Positions 33,945 to 45,771 of a stretch of DNA of 64,000 nt are shown one piece after another. Origin of the DNA: Hyaloscypha bicolor E. Taxonomy: Eukaryota > Ascomycota > Leotiomycetes > Helotiales > Hyaloscyphaceae. The position numbers and the translations under genes are program-made. The notes under the pieces are model-generated. The model was not told where the DNA came from. It ran no database searches and saw nothing but the letters and a program-made list of their open reading frames with translations. The stretch is taken from positions 2,753,363 to 2,817,362 of the forward strand of contig NW_020194685.1 of the NCBI RefSeq assembly GCF_002865645.1, given 5' to 3'. The stretch's first letter is position 1, and every line of letters starts with the position of its first letter.

Positions 33945-36900
33945 ATGGACACGGGTCCACAGCCGCAGATCGAGACCGAGGTAGAGACCGAGGTCGAAAT
34001 TGAAGTTCATCGGGAACAGGAATCGGAATCGGCACAACAGATCCTGCAGCACGATTCGATGGTCACGGTCAGGCTTTCGGAGCCCCCGCCAGCATTGACG
34101 GTTGACACAAGTACGAATATTACACAGAGGGTGCGGAGGGGTACTATTGAGGGCAGAAGGACAGAAGATGTTGTGCGGGATGGGCAGACGCCGGACGAGG
34201 AGAGTCCTAGGATCATGATGATGGATCCGAATGGTGAGGTGTTGAGTCCCACCGGCAGCGAATCTGCGAGTGAGAGGAGCCCGGAGTCGAGGAGAGGAAG
34301 TGATAGTTCGGAAGCAAGTGTAGAAGGTGGAGGTGTCAATTGGGAGGAACTCGAGAAAACAGAGGAGAAGGAGCCGAGAGATGAGAGCTCTGATGATGTG
34401 AGTTTGCTTTGCCCCATTTTGCTCCGATATTCCTGACGGCCCCAGTCTACGGCATTGCTGCTTGCGAGACTCGAACAGGAAAATAATCTCCTAGCCACGA
34501 ATCCGAAATCGGGAATTGCGAAGGTTCAAATCATCGAGAAGCAGAATAACAGGAGTGTGTCGAGACCGCCGTCGATACAACATTTGAAGAGATTGGTCAA
34601 TGGGCCCACGCCCACAGCATTGCGGTACTCGATGATTCCGGCGCCGCCTATGACGGATCTGGAATTCTACGCTGCGCTTGTTCAAGATTATACGAGGACT
34701 GCTCAATGCTTGCCCACACTATTGTCGAAGAAGATCCGAAGTGGTGTGCCTCCACCTTTGCGAGGTGTGGTATGGCAGAGCATGTCTGGGGCGCGAGACC
34801 GGCTGCTAGAAGATCAATTCGATAGGCTGTGCGGGGAATCAAGTCCATATGAAGGCATCATCGGGAAGGATCTGGGAAGGAGCTTCCCAGGTGTTGAGAT
34901 GTTTCGCGATCCGGAGGGAGATGGACAGCGAATGCTGGGGCGGGTGCTGAAATGCTTTAGTCTGTACGATCACAAGATTGGGTATTGTCAGGGCTTGGGT
35001 TTTCTTGTTGGCCCGCTGCTTATGCATATGGGTGACAAGCAGGCCTTCTGTGTTCTTGTCAGGTAGGCTACATGTACGAGGGTCCGACGAAAGCTGCTAA
35101 TAATTTCCAGATTAATGGAGCATTACGATTTACGGAACTGCTTCCTGCCAGACCTCTCTGGTCTTCATGTACGAATATACCAATTCCGCCAACTGCTCAA
35201 GCTACATCTACCAACTCTTTCCGCCCACCTGGACGCCCTACAAATTGAGCCTGCATACGTTTCACAATGGTTCTTGTCATTCTTCGCAGTTACTTGTCCT
35301 CTGCCGATGCTGTTCCGGATATACGATGTCATATTTGCTGAGGGAGCTTCGGAAACTATAATGAGGGTGGCTCTGTCACTCATGCGGAAGAATGAGGAGA
35401 AGATCATGGCATGCACAGAGTTCGAAGATGTTATGCAATTACTGCTGTCGAGAGGCCTTTGGGATGTCTATCATTACAACGCCGACGAGTTCGTCAATGA
35501 CTTTGTCAGTTTGACGGGAGTAGTCTCACATGAGAGCCTGCATGCACTGGCAGTCAGCTACAGCGAAGCAAAGGTTGCCGATGCCGTTACTCCATCGGAA
35601 AACATTGGATCTGCGGCAACGAGATTTCTGGGTCGGTTATGGGCCGGATCGAATTCTTCAACAAAATCAATGAATCTGAGTGTGAGCCCAGGTCTCACAG
35701 CACCCTCTCGGCCTGTCAGCTTTCTACGAAGATCTCCTTCGAAGAACAGCATTGCTTCGACATTTAACTCTATGGAAGGTGGTGGAACAGATAGCATGCT
35801 GAGCTCTTCCACAGATGCAACTAGCATGTCTCGGGACTCTTCAAACGCAGATGGGTCTTCAGTTCGCACTCCATCTGTCAGCTTCAACAGTGCGATTGCT
35901 GTCCCTTCGAAGACAAATAAGGACAAGAATCTGCATAGCCAGATTGAAGATCTGTTGACAGCTCTCAGCGAGATGCAACGGGACCATGCTATTCTTGTAA
36001 CTCAGCTGCAAAAAGAACGTGAGGAGCGAGAAGAGGATAGAAATGCTGTGAGATTGTTGCTTGATGGACTAAGGAGGAAGACGAGTTCGGAAACTGTGAA
36101 GAGTTCTGGCAGTGATGGAACTGTGAAAGCTGCCTCTGGTGAAGCTGATGAGATTGTAGTCGTTGAGAAAGAGGTCGAGGCGGAACTAGCCTCCTCCGAA
36201 GAGGCTGACAGTCCCACCCCTGGAGCTCCGATCACAGCAGATGATCTGTCCCGACTGCTAGATGTGGTAGAAGACCGATTTCAAGCACCTTCACCCAATC
36301 GCCGATCATCAATGCTTCAGTCGAAATCCCAACTTCGAGAAGAACTGGCACGGTCGAAAGAACAACTTATCATCGAAGTGTCTAAATCACAAGACTTCAG
36401 CAGGCGGCTATCAGAACAGCGACAAGAGATCCAGAATCTCAAAGACCAAGTCAAAGAAGGGCATCTGCACATCAGAAACGCCCACGCCGAGAAACAGCGC
36501 CTGGAAAAGCAAATCCAAGACTCAAAGTTGCGAAGCGGCGCAGCAACAACGCCGGACGGAAGCAGAGACACCGAATCCGAATGGCCGGCCCGTACTTCCG
36601 CTCCCTCTGGTCTCCGCGAGCTCAAACTCGGCCGCGCAAACTCGAAGGAGAGATCAAAAGGACCTATGTTCGGCAAACGTACATCCAGTCTCGCTGCCAT
36701 CAACGGCAGCTCCAGGGACAAAGAAAACGAGAATCCCGGCCCATATAGAAGCCGATCTTCCTCCCAAACTTCCTCTTCTGCGCTGTCGCCAACGAAACAG
36801 GTTCAAGATGCTGATACTGATACGTTGGTGCTGGAGTTAGTGCAAGCCAAGACTGCGGAAGCGGTTGCGAAGCAGGAGGCTGAGGAGGCGAAGGCTAAGC

Positions 36901-37133
36901 TTGAGAGCTTGAGGAAGCTGCTCGGCATGGGTGGCGAGAGTCAAGGTGCAAGTGGGGGGCATAGAGCGAGTCCAAGTCAGGCGAGTTTGAGCTCGGGGAT
37001 GGGGTCTTACTTGACGAAGGGCACCAAGGCAACAGAGGCCCCTACGTCCGTGAGTGCTACAGCTGGGTTTTGGGGAAGTTGGGGAAAGAGAGCCACTGCG
37101 GGAGAGAAGGTACCTGCGGGGCATGGAGGCTAG
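33945..37133 (+). CDS. TBC-domain Rab GTPase-activating protein (Gyp5/EVI5-like)
   Basis: Stimulates GTP hydrolysis by Rab GTPases in exocytic or ER-Golgi traffic. Exons: 33945-34397, 34446-35062 and 35111-37133, giving 1030 residues. An acidic disordered N-terminus (1-240) leads into the TBC domain (about 245-460) starting at IRSGVPPPLRGVVW. The arginine finger is in GKDLGRSFP (Arg about 296) and the glutamine finger in YCQG (about 331-334), so catalysis should be intact. LRNCFLPDLSGLHVRIYQF, SQWFLSFFAVTCPLP and FRIYDVIFAEG follow. The C-terminal half is Ser-rich with two coiled-coil segments (about 610-660 and 740-810), as in Gyp5-type RabGAPs. The start is in a TCACCATGG context. Assignment to Gyp5 rather than a sister RabGAP is inference. 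Confidence 0.92.
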
Positions 37134-39415
37134 GGAAGAATTGGAGAGGGTTTGGTTAGGAATAGGGCAGGAAGAGGAGGTAATTAAGAGGTCGATAGGG
37201 ATATGAATTTTGAGAGCTTGAAGTAGAGAGAGAACGAAATACCCAGCGGAGATTGAATTGAAGATAGGTTACAGGAATATATTGAAGGGCTTTAAATATA
37301 TCTTGAGATCGACTTGCGGTGAGACCTATTTCAGTGGGATTATGAGCACATCAATCCCCCCTGGGGTGGCTAGAAATTGGGGGAAGTTTCTCCATCCCTT
37401 ATGCTCTAGTCGTTTTCCTTCCGTGCCTCTTTTATATGGCTGGCTCATTAAGTGAGGAATTTCACGTGAAGAAGGCGCAGGGAAGTTTTTCCTCCGAGCA
37501 GGTGTTGGATGAAAGGAAGGAGTGCTTCACCTGGCTCTCCATTCGCTCTCGCACCTCATTTCTCAGACAATTGAGCTTTTTCAGCATCGTTTTCATGTCA
37601 CAATAAAGCCAGTGCCAAGCGGGCTCACGTAGAACGGTAGAACTTTCTTGTTTCATCGCAGAAAGACTTGACAATTCCCCAAGGCATCTTTCGCAGTACT
37701 CAAAGCGGGTCATGGTTGCTTCACGAAAGTGAGTAGAACAAGTTTGAAGGGGAAGCCAAGAGTTCAAACTGAAATTGGAGAGCTAACTCTACGTGGTCTC
37801 GCTTCCTTTTCATATACACTGCTGCTACAAGGGGCGGGCTTCGGCATTGACAGAGGCTTGCGTCAACAATTCTCTTACACCACGGCCTGGATTGTCCTGC
37901 AAGCTATCAGATGACTCAGACACGCTACATTACTCACAAAAGACAAAGCCACAGAATTGAGTCCTTCGGTCTTCGCATTTAAAGAAATGACTGAGGTTGT
38001 TTTTCAAGTGTCTCCTCCAAATTACAAACCTGCTGGAAGATGAAAGTTCCTGAGTCGAACTTTTGAGTGGCAAACTACCAAGTCACTTTAAGCAGCTCCA
38101 TGCTTTGGAGCAAGATGCAGACACTTTGCTTATTGATTGTTGATCCAAAAAAGAAACAAAGAAAAAAGGAGGTGGTAGGGCCAAAAACAAACTTCTGCCA
38201 CGAAACACAGGGTCGGAAGTGAAACGAAGGGCAGTTTGTTGGAATCACAGTCATTTGCTTCTTCCTGCGTGATTGCTAGGCATACTGTTGAGATTCGAGA
38301 TCTGAAATAGGTTTGCTTCTCGCCCGCTCTCCCCGTCTTCATGTGATTTGTTTGCTCATAGTTGAATCGTGCAGGCAGGGATGGAAGCACCTTTTTTATT
38401 TTTTTATGAAATTCACCGAGGTTCAGTAGTGAATCGAGAGAAGAGATTAGTATAAGATTCTGTCGATTTTTCTAGTGAAAAGTAAAGATCAAATTGTTAG
38501 TTTATACATAAATATATGTATTGGAACCACAAAATTTTCATGAAATGAGATTTTTAGATCGTCCCTCCCCTTCCTTAGGTCATTTACCCAAGAAACTACA
38601 TTCCACATTTCTATCACCTTCCCGCACCATGTCAAAACAATACAATTATTCAACCTGGTTTGAAGAATGCAGGGCATGATGCGAATTGTTCAAACCGTGC
38701 AAAGAAAGGCATACTCACAGTTCCTAGGCCACAAGCCGCTTCAAAGCCAAAAATCTGGGAATTCTTGGCTGGCAAGAAAAGCTCCGACAAGATACCAACA
38801 ACGCTGGTGATTGGTTGTAAGAAGGCTACAGGCACAAGTCCCAATTAATAGAAGAAGTCCCGCAACCGGCCAACCGTCCATGGCTTTGCTGCAAAGAGGG
38901 TTTTCAGATCCTTATTTTTGGAAGACTGACTATCAGAGAACTAATGCCAAGAATCAACGTGGCACCACCTCTCATGTCCGACGAGGGAGAGGGGAGAGTA
39001 ACCCCGACAGCAGCGTGGAGTCCATGGCCACTGGCGGACTGCCACCAACACCATGCCAGCGCCATCGAACAACATGGACTTCGATAAGCCAGCACAGATA
39101 GGTCTCGCCGAGAAGAGAATGAACACCAAGCTTGGTAACAAGCAGGAGAAAGAAGAGGGAGGAAAGCACAACCTCCACAAGAAAAGATGGGAAAGTAGAT
39201 GTGGGAAAAAGAATGAGAAAAAGTCTACTCACGTTCTGTTGCACAGGGTATCTTGTCATCCAGGATATAGTGATGTGAAGAGACTTTTCTAAATTCGAAA
39301 CAAAGTTACAAGTGTGCTAACAAATCTATGATTAAACAAAGTCCAAGGTATTCTTCTGCACGCTATTATACTCCGAGTCCGTATACGGATCGGATTCATG
39401 GATATGTTCAGAACG
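37134..39415. other. 2.3-kb intergenic, nothing firmly recognised
   Basis: This holds the 3' sides of the TBC gene (+) and of the unknown-domain gene at 39416 (-). A minus frame at 37462-37767 (101 codons) and short hydrophobic frames at 38650-39260 exist but show no known motif, so I do not call genes. Confidence 0.4.
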
Positions 39416-40775
39416 TTAATCACTAGGCTCCCTCATGTCAGTGTATGAGTCCCAAACCGTTTTGACCGTCGCAGCATTGCTCTTTCGAGGCTGGACTTCC
39501 CCATTCTTGACCCCTCGCAAAACCATAGGAGTAAACCCGATCGTCATCAGAAGACTGAATGAAAGACTGCCATCATCTCCTATCTCGAACGTCCCACTCT
39601 CATGCCGAAACTCAGATGTGTACCATTGCGGCTGATAGCCTGTCTCGCAATTCTTGACTCTCCACCGAAAGCCCATTTTGGGTGAACCTTTTGGAGGCGG
39701 TCCGACCCAGTCATCGTCGTCCAGCTTGCAGGCTTCTTCAAACTGCTTGGCACTCCACTGCCTCCCCCCGTCCTTTGGCATGCAGAAGCGCAAGCAGCCC
39801 TCTACCGCGGTACCGAATTTGAGGATTGCCCAATATTGTCTCTTGATTTTGGTGTGGCGTGGGTTGTTGGCAAGAAAGATAGACATCGTAATGGGTGTCG
39901 ATTTCGGAAGCCCGATCAGTCTCATGAAGCTGCCTGCACGAGGCTCGTGAGCAGGAGTGAAAGTCCATTCCCCCGTGATATCCCAGGCCCATTCAGGCCG
40001 CTCCTGCACGACCGCTGCACCGGATGCAGTTACCGGTCTTGGCTTGTGCTTGATTTGGATGATTGACCCGGGCTGGTATGGTGTAGATGCCAGACCAACC
40101 TCCCAATTCGGGCTGAGCAACGCCTGCCATTCCCTCTCTAGAACAAAGCTAGGCCTAGGTGGGTCTAGTGGAGTAGCATGGGCGCCTTCAAAGGTAAGAT
40201 GCTTCCCGTCAATTACCATGACGAACACAATTACAATGACCTTGATGCCGCTTCCAGGCTCGAGTGTTTCTTTCTTGAACGTAAATTGTCCTTGGGCACG
40301 AGTTTCTCCCCCTTTCAAGACTCCGCCTTCGAGGGCTCGCCATCGGGACTGCAGAACTTTCGAGTCAACATTGCTTCGAAAATAGGCCCACTACCTCAAT
40401 TGAATGAGTCGCAGCTTACGAGCCATTGTGGATTGGAACGGTATATTAATCGGGCATACGTACCAACCAGTTTTTGAAGGTTGGGCTTGGGTTTGTCTCG
40501 CCGTCGAGCTTGCAGGCATCATCAAAATATTTTAGGGACAGTGATTTGTCAGGTTGAGAAGTGAGAGCTTTTTCAGGACACAGTCGCATGATGCCTTTGA
40601 GATTGCCAAAGTCGAAAGTTGCAAACAGTTGACCAGGAGCTTGGGTAAGATGGTGAATCTCGAAGCAATAATTGGAAGCGTCTACGGGATCGAGACGATT
40701 TGTACAATATAGTCGATACACGCCGGAAACAGACCAGTCTGTTGCCTTGGTCTTTGGAGAAGTATTTGGGGGCAT
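39416..40775 (-). CDS. Protein with two copies of an uncharacterised repeat domain
   Basis: I do not recognise the family. Exons on the minus strand: 40775-40464 and 40348-39416, giving 414 residues (a methionine codon at 40802 would add nine). Copy 1 has WSVSGVYRLYC, LFATFDFGNLKGIMRL, YFDDACKLD, SRWRALEGG (spanning the intron) and LEREWQALLSP. Copy 2 has WDITGEWTF, YWAILKFGTAVEGCLRF, QFEEACKLDDDDW and GFRWRVKNCETG. The same blocks occur once in the next gene upstream on the same strand, whose stop is only 135 bp away. No signal peptide, membrane segment or known catalytic motif is visible. The layout suggests local duplication and fusion of a beta-rich domain. The exon join restores the RWR block found in all copies, which supports the model. 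Confidence 0.75.
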
Positions 40776-40910
40776 CCTGGAACCTGGATAGGTAGTCAGC
40801 ATAATCTATTCACGGCAGCTGAGGCCAGACAAACCGTTACTGAATGGGTGATACCTAAAATACTAAGTCAACACTGTTCTCCAAGAAGGGACGAGAGAAA
40901 TGTTTTGGGG

Positions 40911-41895
40911 TTAGAAATACTCCGCCTTTCGCTTCCTATTTTCAGGAAACATCCGCATTCTCACGGGCCAGAAATTATTCTCTTTCGTCCTCTCAAACTC
41001 TAGCTTGAACTTGGCTTCTGGTCTCGGATCATGTAAAGCCTGCCATTCTTGCTCGAGAGAACCCGTCCTCTCCAACTCGGCCGAGTCTAAGTCCGCAGTC
41101 TTGATGGCCTTGAAACGAAATACCTCATCGTCGTAGAGTATATCGAAAGTGATCCTCATGTCTGGAAACCCTTTTGAGGGGGTGGTCTTCTGCGCAATAA
41201 TTTCGAACAGGTGTCCAAGCTCTCCATCGATAACATACCTGGAGAGATCAGCAATTGGATCAGGATTGGTACAAAGAATGCATTACTTACTCTCCGCACT
41301 CTTTGCCTCTCCATCGCGATGAATATTCACAGCGGCCACGAGAAGGCCAGTCTTTAGATGGCAGACCACAGGCCTCGTCATACGCCTCGGCAGTCAAACG
41401 ACTTCTCTCAAGGTCCAACTCAAGGTTTTTGCGCAACCGGATGATTCCCTCAAGCTTGTCGAACTTGAATGTGGCATATAATTTACGTTCCTCTCCACTG
41501 CAATCATAGAACACCCTGACCTCAAAGCCGCTAGTATCCACATGATGCCCAGCATCAGATCTGCAACTGATCAGGGTGTATTGCCCACTGACCATCCTCT
41601 CTTTCCATGGTCGAATGGGGTGCTTTTCTCGGAAGGCTCGATATTGATTGCCAGTGAAAAATGTAGGAGTGGGGGTTCGTTTTGGGCTCGGAGTGTTTTC
41701 GTAGGGGTCGCTGTCCTTGTCTAAGATATCTCGAGGTCGCTTTAGCCTATTGCCAGAAGTCTCCCGCTGTGGGGTCGTAGGGGCCTCAATTGAAGGGAGG
41801 ACGTCGTTCTGCGTTGATTGGGTGGCAGATTCTGACTTTGCAGATGCAATTGGGGGGGCTTTGCCCTTTCCTTTAGCACGTTTCGGTCTGGGCAT
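40911..41895 (-). CDS. Protein with one copy of the same uncharacterised domain and a basic N-terminus
   Basis: Exons on the minus strand: 41895-41291 and 41238-40911, giving 310 residues. An in-frame methionine codon at 41988 could add 31 residues. The N-terminal 80 residues are disordered and basic (MPRPKRAKGKGKAPP, then NRLKRPRD and SPKRTPTP), suggesting nuclear targeting. The domain follows with VSGQYTLISC, LYATFKFDKLEGIIRL, AYDEACGLPSKDWPS, SSRWRGKECG, RITFDILYDDEVFRF and LEQEWQALHDP, matching both copies in the downstream neighbour. It ends in a basic tail RKRKAEYF. The intron lies just after the RWR block, whereas the neighbour's lies just before it. Function unknown; common origin by tandem duplication is inferred from shared blocks and orientation. 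Confidence 0.75.
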
Positions 41896-43077
41896 GGCTG
41901 TTAAGAATTCCAAGGTCTGTTGGTATTCGTCCGGAGAGCGTTTCGGGAGTTGGAAGACGCGTCGCGTTTTAGCGAAAAAAATAAACATCGACTAAACTGC
42001 GGCTTTCACAAGCGAGCCCCTGAGCCCCTATTTCGCTGGAACTGAGTCGTACTTTTCCCAGTCCCATCATTCTTCGGGGGTGCAAATGCTTGATAAAGTT
42101 GAACGGCAATGATGAAAAAATTATTCTGTGGCATTTAAATCTGAAGGGCGAAGCAGCTAAGACCATAGAGAAGTCAACAGCGGGTAGGTCAAATGATCCC
42201 TGAAACAGACGCAGTCTAGTTCTGGATTGAAGTGTTTCTCTAAGCCGAAACGAATTCAGTAGGTAGTATTTAGGAAACCCAGCCCCGCTGAATGCGAAGC
42301 TTTGTAACAAGAGGTGGTCTTTTGTGAGCGGTTCTCCTATGCAGTATCTGACCAAAATCCGCCCAAAGCTTCCGTCGAAGCTCTGTCTTATCTGAACCCC
42401 TAACTTCCAAGTCGAACTACTTGCAAAGTCATTCATAAGTAACAGTTAGATCACCTGGAAGTGAAGCAAGCCTTTTGAGTGGCATGTTAACATCATGAAA
42501 TAGAAGTGCGGTTTGTGGGACTTACATCCCTCAACAAGCTCAGCGACCTACTGCTTGATCATGCACGCATTCGCCTGTTTGGCGGTCTGAATCTTGAGGG
42601 CTGTACAAGAGTCTTGAGAACTGTACGAAAGTCGCCAGCGCATCTGGCACCCAAAGCTTTCTGTAGAGCATCGCCCTTCCAGCCAAAAAGGTAACTGCCA
42701 TGCCAGCCATAACCCAGACTGCCGGTATATCAGCACAAGTTACACAGTCTCTACGGGGTCCGAAGGGCTTATGGATTACCCGTGCTATACATAAAAGGAT
42801 TTGAGCCATCTATTGGCTAGACACCTTGTTATTGAACTCTCTGGTTATCCCATATCACCTCGAACGTAACTCGAGGCAATCACCAAGTGGTGTGAGAGCT
42901 AGGGTACGGAGCAAATCCCACTGTTGGGCCTACGCAGGAGGCACCAGAGATTTCGAGTCTCGTAAAGAAGGTTAAAGAGTCATGTCGCCCCCAGGTTATA
43001 CGTCCTTGTTTCGTCCTTTCCCCCCTGAAACCTGATAGACAGCATTTCATAGCCCGTCCATCCTTGAAACCTTCAAG
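41896..43077. other. Intergenic, nothing recognised
   Basis: Upstream region of the unknown-domain gene (-) and flank of the second sugar-transporter relic. The minus frame 41969-42436 has no recognisable motif. Confidence 0.4.
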
Positions 43078-45015
43078 ATGGGACATCAAATCAAGAAGTG
43101 GATTGTAGCAAATTCGCTGCGGAAGCGTAAGCTGCCCATCGCTATCAACTGTGTCGCTGGCTTGTCAAAAAAAAAAAAAAAAATTCATCGGGTATGATCA
43201 AGGAATGATGAGTGGCGTCAACAATGCTATAAACTACATCGAGTTGATGAGATTTGGTCACGCCGAGGCCATCGATGGTTCTGTGAACACACCAGCCATA
43301 ACATACAGTTTGTTGTAGGGCGGCATCCTGTCGGTTTATTTTTTGGTCACCCTCGTTTGGGCTCTTGCTGGAGGTTGGGTTGGCGAGAAGGCGGGACAAA
43401 TAAAGACCATTGCTCTTGGTGCTACATGGGGTATTCTGGAAGCAAGTCTCCAGTGTTCAGCTCAGAATCATATTTGGATGATCTTTGGCAAGTGGTCACA
43501 GCGCACGGGAACCAGCACTCTTTGACTCTTCTTCCACAGCACGCTTGATCAATGGCTTCATATCTGGCATTCTGAATGCCATCGTTCCAGTCTGGGCAAC
43601 CGAAAGCGTGCCACAAACTGGCCGTGACCAGTTCGTCGCCATTGAGTTCACTCTGAATATCTTTCGCGTTGTGGTGGCATACTTGGTTAGAAATTAGAAT
43701 TGTGAGTTTATTTGTCTTCTCGAGGATGTCTTTGCTAACAATGTCCAACGTGTCTGTCATTCATCGATCAAGGCGCTTCACCAATCCGGTGGAGAATTCC
43801 TATCGTCTTCCAAATTATCCCGCTACTCGTACTATTCGTCTTTGTGTGGTGATTTCCAGAGCCTGCCAGATGGCTTGCGAAAGTTGGACAAGGTGACGAG
43901 GCATGATTCATCCTGGAAAGATTCCGGGGAATTGAAAGAGAAGAGAACGTATTGGCTGAGGCAGAATTCCAAGATATTCGTAGTGTTTCACAACTTAAGA
44001 AAGATGGAAACCGGACATCCTATTGGTCGACGTTCGCGGGGCGAAGTTCTGGAGACTTGGATACGGGACGAAGAGTGCAGCTTGTAATTTGGTTGTAAAT
44101 CATGCAGGAATGGGTTAGCATTGCTGGAGTGACAATGTATAAGTTGCAGCCAAGTGTACCACAAACTCTACCGAGACCGATGAAAACAGATGCTTCTACG
44201 ATCTTCAGTATTGCTAGATTCAATGCCGAGAAGTCACAGTGGGTTTCTGGACTAAACAACATATTCTACATGGTACTACAGCTCTTGCTCTTTGAATACA
44301 TCATGCTAGCCCTCCCAGTTTTCCACCCTCATCTGTGTGTTCAACCTAGACCGCATTGGACGAAGATGGACGTTGTGCCGGGGTACCATCGGCCAAGGAA
44401 TCGCCATATTCCTCGCTGGTGAAATGTCAAGACTGGCAATAAACAACTCCGACGCATTCAAAGCCTTACAATACGGAGCTGCTGCTGCTTTCATGGCCTT
44501 CATCTTCACATGTTCGGCGCCGCGTGGCTCACGGTGCCATAGCTGTACCCCTCTGAGATCCTCCCACTTGAGGTACGAGAAAAAGGGAGTGCTTGGGGTG
44601 TCGTGGGATGGAGCATTGGAAATGGGTGGTTCGTGAGTGTTCCAAACTCTCAATCAGATGCGAGGTGTTGATTTAGAACAGATACTTCTCTGCCCGTAGT
44701 GTAGCAAGATCAACGACAAGACACTCTACGTATTTGCCATCAATAACGAGATCACCCATCCTGATGGTGTGGGTGCTCTATGCGGAATCGAATCAACGCA
44801 CGCTCGAAGAAATGGTTCTTTTATTCGCTGCAAAAACGCCTTGGGTATGGGATGCAGAGAGAAACTTTGTGAGGTTGAAGGAAGAACATCCGGAGATTGC
44901 GCATGCGGCCCACAAAGGACAGATGGTAAGGGATTTGGAGACTGGGAAGGTTGGTGAGAAGTCCTTGAGTGCCTCTTCGGTGGTTAAGGAGGGTGGCCTT
45001 GAGGCAGGCCCTTGA
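43078..45015 (+). pseudogene. Decayed MFS hexose-type transporter
   Basis: Sugar-porter fragments run in order on the plus strand: AINCVAGLS (about 43150), IGYDQGMMSGVNNAINYIEL (about 43185), GGILSVYFLVTLVWALAGG with VGEKAGQIKT, then GFISGILNAIVPVWATES, FVAIEFTLNIF, EPARWLAKVGQG (about 43860), QWVSGLNNIFYMV, FNLDRIGRRWTL (about 44340), a YPSEILPLEVREKGSAWG region, and a C-terminal frame with RTLEEMVLLFAAKTPWVWD. The frame breaks repeatedly, an in-frame TAG lies at 43316-43318 where relatives commonly have Gln, and a 17-base A-run sits in the first helix. It is unrelated in position and strand to the relic at 8161-9950 but from the same superfamily. Confidence 0.88.
43167..43183 (+). repeat. 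A17 homopolymer inside the transporter relic
   Basis: Seventeen consecutive A between GGCTTGTC and TTCATCGGG. It falls where the family encodes hydrophobic first-helix residues, so it is an expansion or insertion acquired in the dead gene. Confidence 0.8.
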
Positions 45016-45192
45016 ATCACTTTACCACGTTGCCACAGAACATTGTTGCTGAGATTAGGTCTGTAGCTTAAGCAAATACGTCCTTTTCAACCATCCAGAG
45101 GCACTTGGAACAATATATTCAAGTAGCCATAGGTAATACATTCCGTGCGTCAACTACTTTACAAATTCCTGCACCATCCTCCTGAAGATCCC

Positions 45193-45663
45193 TTAGGCAC
45201 GCGGAGCATTCAATATCCTCTCTGCCTCTCTCTGCTCCTTATCGATCGCTTCATTCATCTTCTCGAATTGGGCCGATATGTCGTCATACTTGAAAGATGA
45301 TGGGTCGTATAGCTTTGCCTTGTCCGTTCCCTTTGCCTTCTTCCCCTTGCTCTTGCGGCCCTTCTTCTTCACGGCAAAGGTGGCAGGCTCCTCTTCTCCG
45401 TCATCCAAAGCCTCATTCTCCGGCTCCTCCAAGGACTCCTTTCTAAGCACCCGCTCCCCTGAGACCTCTCGTTCCAGAATGGCGAGTTGTTGCGGGCGAT
45501 AGCTGAGGATTGGGATCGAGACATCGCTGCGTTGATTGTCCCTCGTACCCCTAGTACAATCGGAGAGTTTATTGTTGGTGGGTGTTGTGGTACTATCGAT
45601 GATCTGGGAGATCCAGTCGTTGATAGCTTGGTTTGCTTCTTCGCTCAGCTCGTAGCGGGTCAT
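45193..45663 (-). CDS. Uncharacterised 156-residue lysine-rich protein
   Basis: I do not recognise the family. Single coding exon starting MTRYELSEEANQAINDW, an N-terminal helical segment. The middle is acidic with a lysine cluster (VKKKGRKSKGKKAKGTDK), and a C-terminal helix contains SSFKYDDISAQFEKMNEAID. The start at 45663 is chosen because an excellent splice acceptor (CTCACAG) lies 8 bases upstream, pairing with a GTAAGT donor at 45771 to form a 100-nt 5'-leader intron (45672-45771). No ATG lies in the nearest upstream leader sequence. This intron supports a real, transcribed gene. The lysine cluster suggests a nuclear or nucleolar location, which is inference. Confidence 0.7.
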   Translation of the reverse strand: MTRYELSEEANQAINDWISQIIDSTTTPTNNKLSDCTRGTRDNQRSDVSIPILSYRPQQLAILEREVSGERVLRKESLEEPENEALDDGEEEPATFAVKKKGRKSKGKKAKGTDKAKLYDPSSFKYDDISAQFEKMNEAIDKEQREAERILNAPRA

Positions 45664-45771
45664 CTTGTAAGCTGTGAGGGAACTGTTAGTTTGCCACTTC
45701 ACTGCAAGTGAGGCTCCCAAGCCAGTTCGTTGTACAGAGGGACGATGTGCAATGAATGGGAGTGGACTTAC

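Noticed and set aside
37462..37767. 101-codon minus frame with several cysteines (CERC) downstream of the TBC gene
   Set aside because: Looks mildly coding-like but matches no family and has no supporting splice sites or conserved context.
38650..39259. Hydrophobic minus-strand frames suggesting a transporter relic
   Set aside because: I looked for MFS signature motifs and found none that held; hydrophobicity alone is not enough.
40773..40913. One fused gene spanning both unknown-domain genes through an intron over the TAA stop
   Set aside because: The GTATTT donor before the stop and the AG near 40784 do not keep frame, and an in-frame TAG precedes the downstream start, so two genes fit better.
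41969..42436. 155-codon minus frame upstream of the unknown-domain gene
   Set aside because: No blocks of the neighbouring domain family and no known motif; likely promoter or leader sequence.
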